Shown here: positions 62,816 through 64,000 of the stretch, piece after piece
How positions within the stretch are numbered: the first letter of the stretch is position 1
How the letters are laid out: each line of letters begins with the position of its first letter
Assembly: GCA_030430565.1 (NCBI GenBank)
Contig: JAUIKS010000021.1
Coordinates: 145,183 to 209,182, forward strand
Reading direction: 5' to 3'
Length of the DNA: 64,000 nucleotides
From: Polyangia bacterium
GTDB lineage: Bacteria; Myxococcota_A; Polyangia; Nannocystales; Nannocystaceae
Position numbers and translations under genes: made by a program
The notes under the pieces: model-generated
Seen by the model: only the letters and a program-made list of their open reading frames with translations
Databases searched by the model: none
Told to the model about the DNA's origin: nothing

Positions 62816-63535
62816 AGCTGCCAAAATTTGCCGACCTGGACCGGTTTTAGGCGATCGATCCAAAAACCCCAGAAAAATGAACCGAATTTCGGAGATCACT
62901 TCCGCTCCATCGCCGCGCCAAGCCTCGACGCGCCATCACAACCGCCGGCTTCACAGCCGGACGATCCAACACGCCCGCAAGGATGTGAACCACCCCCGCG
63001 GAAGGGGGCCGTACGAGAACGCGTGAGTCGTGTACGCGTTCGAACTCAAAGGCGAGCGTTGTCGAGCCGCTCGATTTAACATGTCTAAAAAGACATGATA
63101 AGATCCGCGCCCAAAAATTGTTCGTGCGCGTTCGCGTGAGCGGCCGCCGTTGACATGGCCAAGCAGTCAGTTCGCAACGCGACCCGCGACGTGAACCGCA
63201 GACATGCGCGCCTGTCCCCGGGCGCATGCTCAGTGGAGAGCTACGTGGCCTTGGGGCCATAATCGGGTTCGGCGAGCCCGAGGCCAAGCTGGCGACCGCC
63301 CCGATGAGCATCGTGAGGATCGAGAGGAAGAAGCTGCCGCGGGATGACCGCCAGCGCCGGCACGAGCGAGCCGACGAAGGGAGCCGAACGTCCTCGAGGT
63401 TGGCGCACGCGGGCACGTGCGGGCGCGCTTGTGCTCGCGCGAGGGCCGTCGACGAGTACAGCTCGACGCGAGCGCCCGACTCGCTCGCGTCGATCGTCGA
63501 GCGGCGGTCGGTGCGCCGTCTCGACGGCGCTGCGC
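62816..63535. other. 720-bp non-coding region with the best dyad element
   Basis: AT-richer than the flanks, with a CCGGCT/AGCCGG hairpin near 62950-62965, a CCCCC/GGGGG hairpin near 62992-63008 and the perfect dyad at 63080-63097. Frames across 63100-63535 lack coding character; one has a hydrophobic stretch but no start, so I do not call a gene. A rearrangement boundary probably lies at about 62805-62820. Confidence 0.5.
63080..63097. promoter_or_regulatory. dispersed 18-bp dyad element, perfect copy
   Basis: CATGTCTAAAAAGACATG, 14 of 14 symmetric positions with an AAAA spacer. It is the best copy and defines the consensus used here. Confidence 0.7.
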
Positions 63536-64000
63536 TTAGTCCGCGTGGAGAAAGACGCGTTCGTAGTCTCCAAAAGCAGCCTCTTGGTCTGCACCGCACC
63601 TAGCACCAGGCATAAGCGCTCCGTCCGCGACCCCCAAGCACATGCGGTCAGGACCGTCCTGAAAATCACACGGGCCCAACATGACGGTGTCGCCAAACTT
63701 GGCAAAACCCCAAGACCCCTGCTTGCGGTACCACCCAACTCCGTTAGCCAGATGTGTCTGGTTCCCGGAAGTAGCGGTGAAGACGTCTTCGCGCGGTGCA
63801 TGAGCGAGCACGACGAACTCGGGCATCCCGGTCTCGCGACACGCAAGCATCAGGTTCGCCTTTGAGCACAGAGCGAGAATCTCGGTGAGCTCAGGGCCAT
63901 CATCTTTATAGCTGCCTGCCCAACACTCTTCCCACCCGACAAGATCTTCGACGGGCACCATCATCTGTGGGCCTTCCGCATCGTAGCGCCCGCCACCGGT
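63536..64000 (-). CDS. uncharacterised protein, C-terminal part (5' end outside window)
   Basis: 155 residues of a larger protein; the frame is open to the window edge, so the ATG at 63964 is probably internal. Features are VGWEECWAGSY, ILALCSKANLMLACRETG, VVLAHAPREDVFTAT, WYRKQGSWGFA and a final YERVFLHAD, with conserved-looking Cys and Trp residues. I recall similar stretches in proteins of Nannocystis-type myxobacteria but cannot name a function. Composition suggests a globular, possibly secreted domain. Confidence 0.7.
   Translation of the reverse strand, partial: TGGGRYDAEGPQMMVPVEDLVGWEECWAGSYKDDGPELTEILALCSKANLMLACRETGMPEFVVLAHAPREDVFTATSGNQTHLANGVGWYRKQGSWGFAKFGDTVMLGPCDFQDGPDRMCLGVADGALMPGARCGADQEAAFGDYERVFLHAD

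Noticed and set aside
63100..63535. Possible gene with a hydrophobic stretch on the minus strand (FFLSILTMLIGAVASL)
   Set aside because: No start codon, signal logic or conserved motif, and it overlaps the clear gene to its right in another frame.

Overview
Organism. The window is very GC-rich and gene-dense. About 18 of the roughly 50 genes encode predicted lipoproteins, and many of these have a Ser/Thr/Gly/Asp-rich linker directly after the lipobox cysteine. Other hallmarks are FG-GAP/VCBS lipoproteins, DUF4215-like Cys-rich repeats, two proteins ending in MYXO-CTERM-like tails, and 'Hanks'-type Ser/Thr kinases (one fused to TPR repeats). Together these point to a myxobacterium, most likely of the Nannocystis/Plesiocystis/Enhygromyxa group. 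The taxonomic call is inference from gene content.

Layout. 1-8.9 kb: a kinase fragment, an alpha/beta-hydrolase lipoprotein, an FG-GAP lipoprotein plus Cys-repeat lipoprotein pair, a LolA-like carrier with a textbook terminator, and a polysaccharide-lyase-like lipoprotein with a small partner. 8.9-12.9 kb: a peroxide-defence trio (rubrerythrin, CCG-domain Fe-S oxidoreductase, and DUF3501 fused to a peroxiredoxin). 13-26.8 kb: LamG, UnbV/FG-GAP, metalloprotease-like and Cys-rich lipoproteins; an aldo/keto reductase divergent from a TetR regulator with two operator-like repeats; a double GNAT protein; and a sulfotransferase-like protein. 26.9-35.8 kb: a kinase-TPR gene split exactly by a 5,715-bp insertion that carries an RND efflux pump and is flanked by a 10-bp direct repeat. 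35.9-49 kb: more lipoproteins (including a c-heme/copper-monooxygenase-like protein and one with a 27-unit Gly-Asp tract), MAPEG, FadR-type and SLOG-like proteins, and a three-domain aldo/keto reductase-polynucleotide kinase-HAD fusion. 50-54.9 kb: a translationally coupled polysaccharide cluster (O-antigen ligase-like, GT2, flippase, CapK/PaaK). 55-64 kb: an amidase, an esterase relic, cysK coupled to a YeiH-type exporter, a saccharopine-dehydrogenase-like protein, a propeller-like lipoprotein, a 5'-truncated DUF4215 gene and a partial unknown gene.

How it fits together. Much of the window supplies the cell envelope: lipoproteins, LolA, polysaccharide export and a murein amidase. Redox and stress functions (the Rbr trio, aldo/keto reductases, MAPEG) and sulfur metabolism are also present. 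The efflux pump is the only clearly inserted block. It looks less GC-rich than its flanks and has none of the dispersed 18-bp dyad sites described next.

The two most noteworthy signals are (i) the precisely reversible RND insertion in the kinase, and (ii) a recurrent intergenic dyad, CATGTCT-N4-AGACATG, with eight good copies (at least 11 of 14 symmetric positions by hand count) and several weaker ones. I found no tRNA, rRNA or CRISPR array.
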